The position numbers and the translations under genes were made by a program. The notes beneath the pieces were generated by a model. It was not told the DNA's origin. It worked only from the letters and a program-made list of their open reading frames with translations, and searched no databases. A stretch of DNA of 64,000 bases from Hydractinia symbiolongicarpus (lineage: Eukaryota; Cnidaria; Hydrozoa; Anthoathecata; Hydractiniidae): assembly GCF_029227915.1 (NCBI RefSeq), contig NC_079882.1, positions 806,001-870,000 of the forward strand. The letters are read 5' to 3'. Positions 24,147 through 35,578 of this stretch are shown piece after piece (the first letter of the stretch is position 1; each line of letters starts with the position of its first letter).

Positions 24147-26376
24147 GGCTGGGATTGGTTCCACTGTTAAAAAGTGACTTTTTTATCTTAATTCTTAAAT
24201 GAAGCGCTACCACAGCGCCCGATGTAATCGCTGAGTTGCGGCAATCATGTCAAATCAAGAAGAATGTTATTTCTTGGATTCTAATTGTCTCAGCTTCTCA
24301 TTTATAAGGTCCCAGTCCAAAATCAGTTCAATTAAGTCCCACAGTCAATCGTTTCACTGTTAAAAGCGATACAACCTAGTAATACCGGAAAGATATCACT
24401 AAATACATGTTGGTGCGAATATGTGACTCAACAGCCGCAACTCAAACGGATTGATACTGTTAGAAAGTCAATGAAATGTAGTTTGTGAAACTGTCTCTAT
24501 TTCTTCAGCGCGGGATAACGGCTAGGATTGGTCCCACAGTAAAAAATGACTTATTTATCTAAGTTTATAAATGAAGCGCTATCACAGCGCCCAGTGTAAT
24601 CGCTGAGTTCCGGCAATCATGTCAAATTAAGAAGAATGTTTTTTCTTGGAGTCTAATTGTCTCACTTTCACATTTATAAGGTCACAGCCCAAAATCAGTT
24701 CAATTAACTCCCACAGTCAATCGTTTCACTGTTAAACGCGATACAACCTAGTAATACCGGAGAGATATCACGAAATACATGTTGGTACGAATTTGTGACT
24801 CAACCGTTGTAACTCTAACGGATTGATACTGTTAGAAAGTCAATGAAATGTAGTTTTTGAAACTGTCTCTATTTCTTCAGCGCAGGATAACGGCTAGGAT
24901 TGGTCCTACAGTAAAAAATGTCTTATTTATCTAAATTTTTAAATGAAGCGCTACCACAGCTCCCAGTGTAATCGCTGAGTTCCGGCAATCATGTCAAATT
25001 AAGAAGAATGTTATTTCTTGGAGTCCAATTGTCTCACTTATAACATTTATAAGGTCACAGTCCAAAATCAGTTCAATTAAGTCGCACAGTCAATCGTTTC
25101 ACTGTTAAAAGCGATGCAACCTAGTAATATGAGAAAAATATCGCTGAATACATGTTGGTACGAGTATGTGACGCAACCGTTGTAACTGAAGCGGATTGAT
25201 ACCGTTAGAAAGTCAACGAAGTGTAGTTTTTGAAACTGTCGCTATTTCTTCAGCGCAGGATAACGGCTAGGATTGGTCCCACAGTAAATAATGACTTATT
25301 TATCTAAATTTTTAAATGAAGCGCTACCACAGCGCCCAGTTTAATCGCTGAGTTCCGGCAATCATGTCAAATTAAGAAGAATGTTTTTTCTTGGAGTCCA
25401 ATTGTCTCACTTTCACATCTATAAGGTCACAGCTCAAAATCAGTACAATTAAGTCCCACAGTCAATCGTTTCACTGTTAAACGCGATACACCCTAGTAAT
25501 ACCGGAAAGATATCACAAAATACATGTTGGTACGAATATGTGACTCCACCGTTGTAACTGAAACGGATTGATACTGTTAGAAAGTCAATGAAATGTAGTT
25601 TTTGAAACAGTCGCTATTTCTTCAGCACAGGATAACGGCTAGGATTGGTCCCACAGTAAAAAACGACTTATTTATCTAAATTTTTAAATGAAGCGCTACC
25701 ACAGCGCCCAGTGTAATCGCTGAGTTACGGCAATCATGTCAAATTAAGAAGAATGTTTTTTCTTGGAGTCCAATTGTCTCAATTTCACATTTATAAGGTC
25801 ACGGCCAAAATCAGTACAATTAAGTCCCAGAGTCAATCGTTTCACTGTTAAACGCGATACAACCTAGTAGTACCGGAGCGATATCACGAAATACATGTTG
25901 GTACGAATATGTGACTCAACCGTTGTAACTCAAACGGATTGATACTGTTAGAAATGAAATATAGTTTTTGAAACTGTCTCTATTTCTTCAGCGCAGGATA
26001 ACGGCTAGGATAGGTCCCACTGTTAAAAAGTGACTTTTTTATCTTAATTATTAAATGAAGCGCTACTACAGTTCCCAGTGTAATCGCTGAGTTCCGGCAA
26101 TCATGTCAAATTAATATGAATGCTATTTCTTGGAGTGCAATTGTCTCATTTATCACATTTATCAGGTCACCGTCCAAAGTTAGTTCAATTAAGTCCCACA
26201 TTCAATCGTTTCACAATTAAAAGCGATGCAACCTAGTAATAACAGATATATATCGCTAAATACATGTTCGTACGAATATATGACACAACCGTTGTAACTC
26301 AAACGGACTGACATCGATAGAACGTCAGTGAAATGTAGTATTTGAAACTGCCTCTGTTTCTTCAGCGCGCGTTAAC
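24147..26376. repeat. 6-monomer HOR, copy 1 (2230 bp)
   Basis: Units are A 24147, B 24520, C 24892, D 25265, E 25637 and F 26003. A has 'cactgttaaaaagtgac' and 'cgcccgatg'. B has 'aagtttataaatgaag'. C has 'cctacagtaaaaaatgtc'. D has 'cccagtttaatcgct'. E has 'aaaaacgacttattta' and a 6-base deletion in its tail (366 bp). F has a mosaic head. The following unit at 26377 restarts the series with A. Confidence 0.93.
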
Positions 26377-28605
26377 GGCTAGGATTGGTTCCACTGTTAA
26401 AAAGTGACTTTTTTATCTTAATTCTTAAATGAAGCGCTACCACAGCGCCCGATGTAATCGCTGAGTTGCGGCAATCATGTCAAATTAAGAAGAATGTTAT
26501 TTCTTGGATTCTAATTGTCTCAGCTTCTCATTTATAAGGTCCCAGTCCAAAATCAGTTCAATTAAGTCCCACAGTCAATCGTTTCACTGTTAAAAGCGAT
26601 ACAACCTAGTAATACCGGAAAGATATCACTAAATACATGTTGGTGCGAATATGAGACTCAACAGCCGCAACTCAAACGGATTGATACTGTTAGAAAGTCA
26701 ATGAAATGTAGTTCGTGAAACTGTCTCTATTTCTTCAGCGCGGGATAACGGCTAGGATTGGTCCCACAGTAAAAAATGACTTATTTATCTAAGTTTATAA
26801 ATGAAGCGCATCACAGCGCCCAGTGTAATCGCTGAGTTCCGGCAATCATGTCAAATTAAGAAGAATGTTTTTTCTTGGAGTCCAATTGTCTCACTTTCAC
26901 ATTTATAAGGTCACAGCCCAAAATCAGTTCAATTAACTCCCACAGTCAATCGTTTCACTGTTAAACGCGATACAACCTAGTAATACCGGAGAGATATCAC
27001 GAAATACATGTTGGTACGAATTTGTGACTCAACCGTTGTAACTCTAACGGATTGATACTGTTAGAAAGTCAATGAAATGTAGTTTTTGAAACTGTCTCTA
27101 TTTCTTCAGCGCAGGATAACGGCTAGGATTGGTCCTACAGTAAAAAATGTCTTATTTATCTAAATTTTTAAATGAAGCGCTACCACAGCTCCCAGTGTAA
27201 TCGCTGAGTTCCGGCAATCATGTCAAATTAAGAAGAATGTTATTTCTTGGAGTCCAATTGTCTCACTTATAACATTTATAAGGTCACAGTCCAAAATCAG
27301 TTCAATTAAGTCGCACAGTCAATCGTTTCACTGTTAAAAGCGATGCAACCTAGTAATATGAGAAAAATATCGCTGAATACATGTTGGTACGAGTATGTGA
27401 CGCAACCGTTGTAACTGAAGCGGATTGATACCGTTAGAAAGTCAACGAAATGTAGTTTTTGAAACTGTCGCTATTTCTTCAGCGCAGGATAACGACTAGG
27501 ATTGGTCCCACAGTAAATAATGACTTATTTATCTAAATTTTTAAATGAAGCGCTACCACAGCGCCCAGTTTAATCGCTGAGTTCCGGCAATCATGTCAAA
27601 TTAAGAAGAATGTTTTTTCTTGGAGTCCAATTGTCTCACTTTCACATCTATAAGGTCACAGCTCAAAATCAGTACAATTAAGTCCCACAGTCAATCGTTT
27701 CACTGTTAAACGCGATACAACCTAGTAATACCGGAAAGATATCACGAAATACATGTTGGTACGAATATGTGACTCCACCGTTGTAACTGAAACGGATTGA
27801 TACTGTTAGAAAGTCAATGAAATGTAGTTTTTGAAACAGTCGCTATTTCTTCAGCACAGGATAACGGCTAGGATTGGTCCCACAGTAAAAAACGACTTAT
27901 TTATCTAAATTTTTAAATGAAGCGCTACCACAGCGCCCAGTGTAATCGCTGAGTTACGGCAATCATGTCAAATTAAGAAGAATGTTTTTTCTTGGAGTCC
28001 AATTGTCTCAATTTCACATTTATAAGGTCACGGCCAAAATCAGTACAATTAAGTCCCAGAGTCAATCGTTTCACTGTTAAACGCGATACAACCTAGTAGT
28101 ACCGGAGCGATATCACGAAATACATGTTGGTACGAATATGTGACTCAACCGTTGTAACTCAAACGGATTGATACTGTTAGAAATGAAATATAGTTTTTGA
28201 AACTGTCTCTATTTCTTCAGCGCAGGATAACGGCTAGGATAGGTCCCACTGTTAAAAAGTGACTTTTTTATCTTAATTATTAAATGAAGCGCTACTACAG
28301 TTCCCAGTGTAATCGCTGAGTTCCGGCAATCAAGTCAAATTAATATGAATGCTATTTCTTGGAGTGCAATTGTCTCATTTATCACATTTATCAGGTCACC
28401 GTCCAAAGTTAGTTCAATTAAGTCCCACATTCAATCGTTTCACAATTAAAAGCGATGCAACCTAGTAATAACAGATATATATCGCTAAATACATGTCCGT
28501 ACGAATATATGACACAACCGTTGTAACTCAAACGGACTGACATCGATAGAACGTCAGTGAAATGTAGTATTTGAAACTGCCTCTGTTTCTTCAGCGCGCG
28601 TTAAC
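26377..28605. repeat. 6-monomer HOR, copy 2 (2229 bp)
   Basis: Units A-F start at 26377, 26750, 27121, 27494, 27866 and 28232 in the same order as the preceding copy. The one-base shortening lies in unit B ('gaagcgcatcacagc' instead of 'gaagcgctatcacagc'). Both copies share the 366-bp E unit and the mosaic F unit. Confidence 0.93.
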
Positions 28606-30088
28606 GGCTAGGATTGATTCCACTGTTAAAAAGTGACTTTTTTATCTTAATTCTTAAATGAAGCGCTACCACAGCGCCCGATGTAATCGCTGAGTTGCGG
28701 CAATCATGTCAAATTAAGAAGAATGTTATTTCTTGGATTCTAATTGTCTCAGCTTCTCATTTATAAGGTCCCAGTCCAAAATCAGTTCAATTAAGTCCCA
28801 CAGTCAATCGTTTCACTGTTAAAAGCGATACAACCTAGTAATACCGGAAAGATATCACTAAATACATGTTGGTGCGAATATGTGACTCAACAGCCGCAAC
28901 TCAAACGGATTGATACTGTTAGAAAGTCAATGAAATGTAGTTTGTGAAACTGTCTCTATTTCTTCAGCGCGGGATAACGGCTAGGATTGGTCCCACAGTA
29001 AAAAATGACTTATTTATCTAAGTTTATAAATGAAGCGCTATCACAGCGCCCAGTGTAATCGCTGAGTTCCGGCAATCATGTCAAATTAAGAAGAAAGTTT
29101 TTTCTTGGAGTCCAATTGTCTCACTTTCACATTTATAAGGTCACAGCCCAAAATCAGTTCAATTAACTCCCACAGTCAATCGTTTCACTGTTAAACGCGA
29201 TACAACCTAGTAATACCGGAGAGATATCACGAAATACATGTTGGTACGAATTTGTGACTCAACCGTTGTAACTCTAACGGATTGATACTGTTAGAAAGTC
29301 AATGAAATGTAGTTTTTGAAACTGTCTCTATTTCTTCAGCGCAGGATAACGGCTAGGATTGGTCCTACAGTAAAAAATGTCTTATTTATCTAAATTTTTA
29401 AATGAAGCGCTACCACAGCTCCCAGTGTAATCGCTGAGTTCCGGCAATCATGTCAAATTAAGAAGAATGTTATTTCTTGGAGTCCAATTGTCTCACTTTC
29501 ACATCTATAAGGTCACAGCTCAAAATCAGTACAATTAAGTCCCACAGTCAATCGTTTCACTGTTAAACGCGATACAACCTAGTAATACCGGAAAGATATC
29601 ACGAAATACATGTTGGTACGAATATGTGACTCCACCGTTGTAACTGAAACGGATTGATACTGTTAGAAAGTCAATGAAATGTAGTTTTTGAAACAGTCGC
29701 TATTTCTTCAGCACAGGATAACGGCTAGGATTGGTCCCACAGTAAAAAACGACTTATTTATCTAAATTTTTAAATGAAGCGCTACCACAGCGCCCAGTGT
29801 AATCGCTGAGTTACGGCAATCATGTCAAATTAAGAAGAATGTTTTTTCTTGCAGTCCAATTGTCTCAATTTCACATTTATAAGGTCACGGCCAAAATCAG
29901 TACAATTAAGTCCCAGAGTCAATCGTTTCACAGTTAAACGCGATACAAACTAGTAGTACCGGAGCGATATCACGAAATACATGTTGGTACGAATATGTGA
30001 CTCAACCGTTGTAACTCAAACGGATTGATACTGTTAGAAATGAAATATAGTTTTTGAAACTGTCTCTATTTCTTCAGCGCATGATAAC
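28606..30088. repeat. 6-monomer HOR, shortened copy 3
   Basis: Units are A 28606, B 28979, a C/D hybrid at 29351, and E 29723 (366 bp). Unit 29351 has the head of C and the tail of D, so one monomer has been lost by crossing over or deletion in register. F is absent; the next unit (30089) belongs to the class seen at 36696. Confidence 0.9.
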
Positions 30089-31578
30089 GGCTAGGATAGG
30101 TCCCACAGTAAAAAATGACTTATTTATCTAAATTTTTAAATGGAGCGCTACCACAGCGCCCAGTGTATTCGCTGAATTCCGGCAATCATGTCAAATTAAA
30201 ATGAATTTTATTTTTTGGAGTCCAATAGTCTCACTTTCACATTTATAAGGTCACAGCCCAAAATTAGTTCAATTAAGTCTCACAGTCAATCGTTTCATTG
30301 TTAATAGCGATGCAACCTAGTAATATGAGAAAAGTATCGCTAAATACATGTTGGTATGAGTATGTGACGCAACCGTTGTAACTGAAGCGGATTGATACCG
30401 TTAGAAAGTCAATGAAATGTAGTTTGTGAAACTGTCGCTATTTCTTCAGCGCGCGATAACGGCTAGGATTGGTCCCACGGTAAAGAATAATTTATTTATC
30501 TAAGTTTTTAAAGAAAGTGCTACCACAGCGTCCAGTGTATGCTCTGAGCTCCGACAATCATGTCAAATTAAGAAGAATGTTATTTCTTGGAGTCCAATTG
30601 TCTCACTTACAATATTTATAAGGTCACAGTCCAAAATCAGTTCAATTAAGTCCCACAGTCAATCGTTTTACTGTTAAAAGTGATGCAACCTAGTAATATG
30701 AGAAAAATATCGCTAAATACATGTTGGTACGAGTATGTGACGCACCCGTTGTAACTGGCGCGGATTGATACCGTTAGAAAGTCAATGAAATGTAGTTTTT
30801 GAAACTGTCGCTATTTGTTCAGCACAGGATAACGGCTAGGATTGGTCCCACAGTAAATAATGAATTATTTCTCTAAATTTTTAAATGAAGCGCTACCACA
30901 GCGCCCAGTGTAATCGCTGAGTTACGGCAATCATGTCAAATTAAGAAGAATGTTTTTTCTTGGAGTCTAATTTTCTCACTTTCACATTTATAAGGTCATG
31001 GCCCAAAATCAGTTTAATTAAGTCCCACAGTCAATCGTTTCACTGCTAAACGCGATATAACCTAGTAATTCCGGAAAGATATCACGAAACACATGTTGGT
31101 ACGAATATGTGACTCAACCGTTGTAACTTAAACGGATTGATGCTGTTAGAAAGTCAATGAAATGTAGTTTTTCAAACTTTCTCCATTTCTTCGGCGCGGG
31201 ATAACGGCTAGGATTGGTCCCACAGTAAAAAATGACTTATTTATCTAAATTTTTAAATGAAGCGCCACCACAGCGCCCAGTGTATGCGCTGAGCTCCGAC
31301 AATCATGTCAAATTAAGAAGAATGTCATTTATTGGAGTCCAAATGTCTCACTTATCACATTTTTAACGTCACAGTCCAAAATCAGTTCAATTAAGTCCCA
31401 CAGTCAATCGTTTCACTGTTAAACGCGATGCAACGTAGTAATATCGGACAAATATCGCTAAATACATGTTGGTACGAATATGTGACCCAACTGTTGTAAC
31501 TCAAACGGACTGACACTGTTAAAAAGTCAATGAAATGTAGTTTTTGAACCTGTCGCTATTTCTTCAGCGCGCAGTAAC
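30089..31578. repeat. Monomers between the 6-mer HOR and the 12.9-kb duplicate
   Basis: Units start at 30089, 30461, 30834 and 31206. Unit 30089 matches 36696 ('ggataggtccc', 'tattcgctgaattccgg'). Unit 30461 is a hybrid with the head of the 37068 type and the remainder of the 37440 type ('gtatgctctgagc'). Units 30834 and 31206 match 1519/1891, 8222/8594 and 17166/17538. No gene is seen. Confidence 0.85.
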
Positions 31579-33069
31579 GGCTAGGATTGGTCCCACAGTA
31601 AAAAATGACTTATTTATCTAAATTTTTAAATGAAGCGCTACCACAGCGTCCAGTGTATGCGCTGAGCTCCAACAATCATGTCAAATTAAGAAGAATGTCA
31701 TTTCTTGGAGTCCAAATGTCTCACTTATCACATTTTTAACGTCACAGTCCAAAATCAGTTCAATTAAGTCCCACAGTCAATCGTTTCACTGTTAAACGCG
31801 ATGCAACGTAGTAATATCGGACAAATATCGCTAAATACATGTTGGTACGAATATGTGACCCAACCGTTGTAACTCATACGGAGTGACACTGTTAAAAAGT
31901 CAATGAAATGTAGTTTTTGAACCTGTCGCTATTTCTTCAGCGCGCAATAACGGCTAGGATTGGTCCCACAGTAAAAAATGACTTATTTATCTAAATTTTT
32001 AAATGAAGCGCTACCACAGCGTCCAGTGTAATCGCTGAGTTCCGGCAATCATGTCAAACTAAGAAGAATGTTATTTCTTGGAGTCCAATTGTCTCACTAA
32101 CAATATTTATAAGGTCACAGTCCAAAATCAGTTCAATTAAGTCCCACAGTCAATCGTTTCACTGTTAAAAGCGATGTAACCTAGTAATATGAGAAAAATA
32201 TCGCTAAATACATGTTGGTACGAGTATGTGACGCAACCTTTGTAACTGACGCGGATTGATACCGTTAGAAAGTCAATGAAATGTAGTTTTTGAAACTGTC
32301 GCTATTTCTTCAGCACAGGATAACGGCTAGGATTGGTCCCACAGTAAATAATGAATTGTTTATCTAAATTTTTAAATGAAGCGCTACCACAGCGCCCAGT
32401 CTAATCGCTGAGTTCCGGCAATCATGTCAAATTACGAAGAATGTTACTTCTTGGAGTCCAATAGTCTCACTTTCACATTTATAAGGTCAGTGCCCAAAAT
32501 CAGTTCAATTAAGTCCCACAGTCAATCGTTTTACTGTTAAACGCGTTACAACCTAGTAATACCGGAAAGATATCACGAAATACATGTTGGTACGAGTATG
32601 TGACTCAACCGTTGTAACTCAAACGGATTGATACTTTTAGAAAGTCAATGAAATGTAGTTTTTGAAACTGTCTCTATATCTTCAGCGCGCAATAACGGCT
32701 AGGATTGGTCCCACGGTAAAAAATGATTAATTTATCTAAATTTGTAAATGAAGCGCTACCACAGCGCCCAGTGTAATCGCTGAGTTCCGGCAATCATGTC
32801 AAATTAAGAAGAATGTTATTTCTTGGAGTCCAATTGTCTCACTTATAACATTTTTAAAGTCACAGTCCAAAATTAGTTTAATTAAATCCCACAGTCAATC
32901 GTTTCACTGTTAAAGGCGATACAACCCAGTAATTCCGGAAAGATATCACGAAATACATGTTCTTACGAATATGTGACTCAACCGTTGTAACTTAAACGGA
33001 TTGATGCTGTTAGAAAGTCAATGAAATGTAGTTTTTCAAACTTTCTTCATTTCTTCAGCGCGGGATAAC

Positions 33070-33715
33070 GGCTAGGATTGGTCCCACAGTAAAAAATGAC
33101 TTATTTATCTAAATTTTTAAATGAAGCGCCACCACAGCGCCCAGTGTATGCGCTGAGCTCCGACAATCATGGCAAATTAAGAAGAATGTTATTTCTTGGA
33201 GTCCAAATGTCTCATTTATCACATTTATCAGGTCACAATCCAAAATTAGTTCAATTACGTACCACATCAAATTATTTCACTGTTAAAAGCGATGCAACCT
33301 AGCAATAACAGAGATATATCGCTAAATACATGTTCGACTGACTGTGGGACTTTATTGAACTGATTTTCGTGATATCTTTCCGGTATTACTATTATCTTTC
33401 CGCTACCACAGCGCCAAGTGTAATCGCTGAGTTGCGGCAATTTTGTCAAATTAAGAAGAATGTTTTTTCCTGGAGTCCAATTGTCTCACTTTCACATTTA
33501 TAAGGTCACAGCCCAAAATCAGTTCAATTAAGTCCCAGAATCAATCGTTTCACTGTTAAACGCGATACAACCTAGTAATACCGGAGAGATATCACGAAAT
33601 ACATGTTGGTACGAATATGTGACTCAACCGTTGTAACTCAAACGGATTGATACTGTTAGAAAGTCAATGAAATGTAGTTTTTGAAACTGTCTCTATTTCT
33701 TCAGCGCAGGGTAAC
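33070..33715. repeat. Composite 646-bp unit with inverted fragment, copy 2
   Basis: This has the same structure and length as the composite at 20147, at an offset of 12,923 bp. It differs by scattered substitutions, for example 'catggcaaatt' in place of 'catgtcaaatt' near 33170. Confidence 0.88.
33336..33402 (-). repeat. Inverted satellite fragment, copy 2
   Basis: This is the same permuted, inverted fragment as at 20413, with the same two junctions. 'ggtattactattatc' replaces 'ggtaatactattatc'. The arm 33340-33367 is complementary, with one mismatch, to the conserved middle part of forward monomers. Confidence 0.85.
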
Positions 33716-34460
33716 GGCTAGGATTGGTCCTACAGTAAAAAATGTCTTATTTATCTAAATTTTTAAATGAAGCGCTACCACAGCTCCCAGTGTAATCGCT
33801 GAGTTCCGGCAATCATGTCAAATTAAGAAGAATGTTATTTCTTGGAGTCCAATTGCCTCACTTATAACATTTATAAGGTCACAGTCCAAAATCAGTTCAA
33901 TTAAGTCGCACAGTCAATCGTTTCACTGTTAAAAGCGATGCAACCTAGTAATATGAGAAAAATATCGCTGAATACATGTTGGTACGAGTATGTGACGCAA
34001 CCGTTGTAACTGAAGCGGATTGATACCGTTAGAAAGTCAACGAAATGTAGTTTTTGAAACTGTCGCTATTTCTTCAGCGCAGGATAACGCCTAGGATTGG
34101 TCCCACAGTAAATAATGACTTATTTATCTAAATTTTTAAATGAAGCGCTACCACAGCGCCCAGTTTAATCGCTGAGTTCCGGCAATCATGTCAAATTAAG
34201 AAGAATGTTTTTTCTTGGAGTCCAATTGTCTCACTTTCACATCTATAAGGTCACAGCTCAAAATCAGTACAATTAAGTATCACAGTCAATCGTTTCACTG
34301 TGAAACGCGATACAACCTAGTAATACCGGAAAGATATCACGAAATACATGTTGGTACGAATATGTGACTCAACCGCCGCAACTGAAACGGACTGACATCG
34401 ATAGAACGTCAATGAAATGTAGTATTTGAAACTGCCTCTGTTTCTTCAGTGCGCGCTAAC

Positions 34461-35206
34461 GGCTAGGATTGGTCCCACTGTTAAAAAGTCACTTTTTTAT
34501 CTTAATTCTTAAATGAAGCGCTACCACAGCGCCCGATGTAATCGCTGAGTTGCGGCAATCATGTCAAATTAAGAAGAATGTTATTTCTTGGATTCTAATT
34601 GTCTCAGCTTCTCATTTATAAGGTCCCAGTCCAAAATCAGTTCAATTAAGTCCCACAGTCAATCGTTTCACTGTTAAAAGCGATACAACCTAGTAATACC
34701 GGAAAGATATCACTAAATACATGTTGGTGCGAATATGTGAATCAACCGCCGCAACTGAAACGGACTGACATCGATAGAACGTCAATGAAATGTAGTATTT
34801 GAAACTGCCTCTGTTTCTTCAGTGCGCGCTAACGGCTAGGATTGGTCCCACTGTTAAAAAGTGACTTTTTTATCTTAATTCTCAAATGAAGCGCTACCAC
34901 AGCGCCCGATGTAATCGCTGAGTTGCGGCAATCATGTCAAATTAAGAAGAATGTTATTTCTTGGATTCTAATTGTCTCAGCTTCTCATTTATAAGGTCCC
35001 AGTCCAAAATCAGTTCAATTAAGTCCCACAGTCAATCGTTTCACTGTTAAAAGCGATACAACCTAGTAATACCGGAAAGATATCACTAAATACATGTTGG
35101 TGCGAATATGTGAATCAACCGCCGCAAGTCAAACGGATTGATACTGTTAGAAAGTCAGTGAAATGTAGTTTGTGAAACTGTCTCTATTTCTTCAGCGCGG
35201 GATAAC
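34461..35206. repeat. Adjacent near-identical monomer pair
   Basis: Units 34461 and 34834 are both of the 'cactgttaaaaagt' plus 'cgcccgatg' class and lie side by side 373 bp apart. They share 'gtgcgcgctaac' just before the start box and 'gaatatgtgaatcaac' in the tail. Elsewhere this class is always separated by three or more other units. A recent single-monomer tandem duplication explains the extra unit relative to 21538-21911. Confidence 0.85.
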
Positions 35207-35578
35207 GGCTAGGATTGGTCCCACGGTAAAGAATGATTTATTTATCTAAGTTTTTAAATGAAGTGCTACCACAGCACCCAGTGTAATCGCTGAGTTACGG
35301 CAATCATGTCAAATTAAGAAGAATGTTATTTCTTGGAGTCCAATTGTCTCATTTTCACATTTATAAGGTCATGGCCCAAAATCAGTTCAATTAAGTCCCA
35401 CAGTCAATCGTTTCACTGTTAAACGCGATACAACCTAGTAATACCGCAGAGATATCAAGAAATACATGTTGGAACGAATATGTGACTCAGCCGTTGTAAC
35501 TCTAACGGATTGATACTGTTAGAAAGTCAATGAAATGTAGTTTTTGAAACTGTCTCTATTTCTTCAGCGCAAGATAAC

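Larger units (their letters stand above)
31579..35578. repeat. Long-range duplicated segment, copy 2
   Basis: This is the second copy of 18656-22282. Units start at 31579, 31952, 32325, 32697, 33070, 33716, 34089, 34461, 34834 and 35207. It differs from copy 1 by scattered substitutions and by one extra monomer (34834), which duplicates 34461. Confidence 0.88.

Noticed and set aside
24140-24170. tRNA/SINE-type B box near 'gggattggttccac'
   Set aside because: It lacks the GTTCGA core and is just a variant of the 'ggattggtcccac' start box.
33267-33449. Minus-strand frames of ~60 codons at 33267 and 40333
   Set aside because: They are open only because the inverted fragment changes the frame locally. 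There is no similarity to known proteins by eye.
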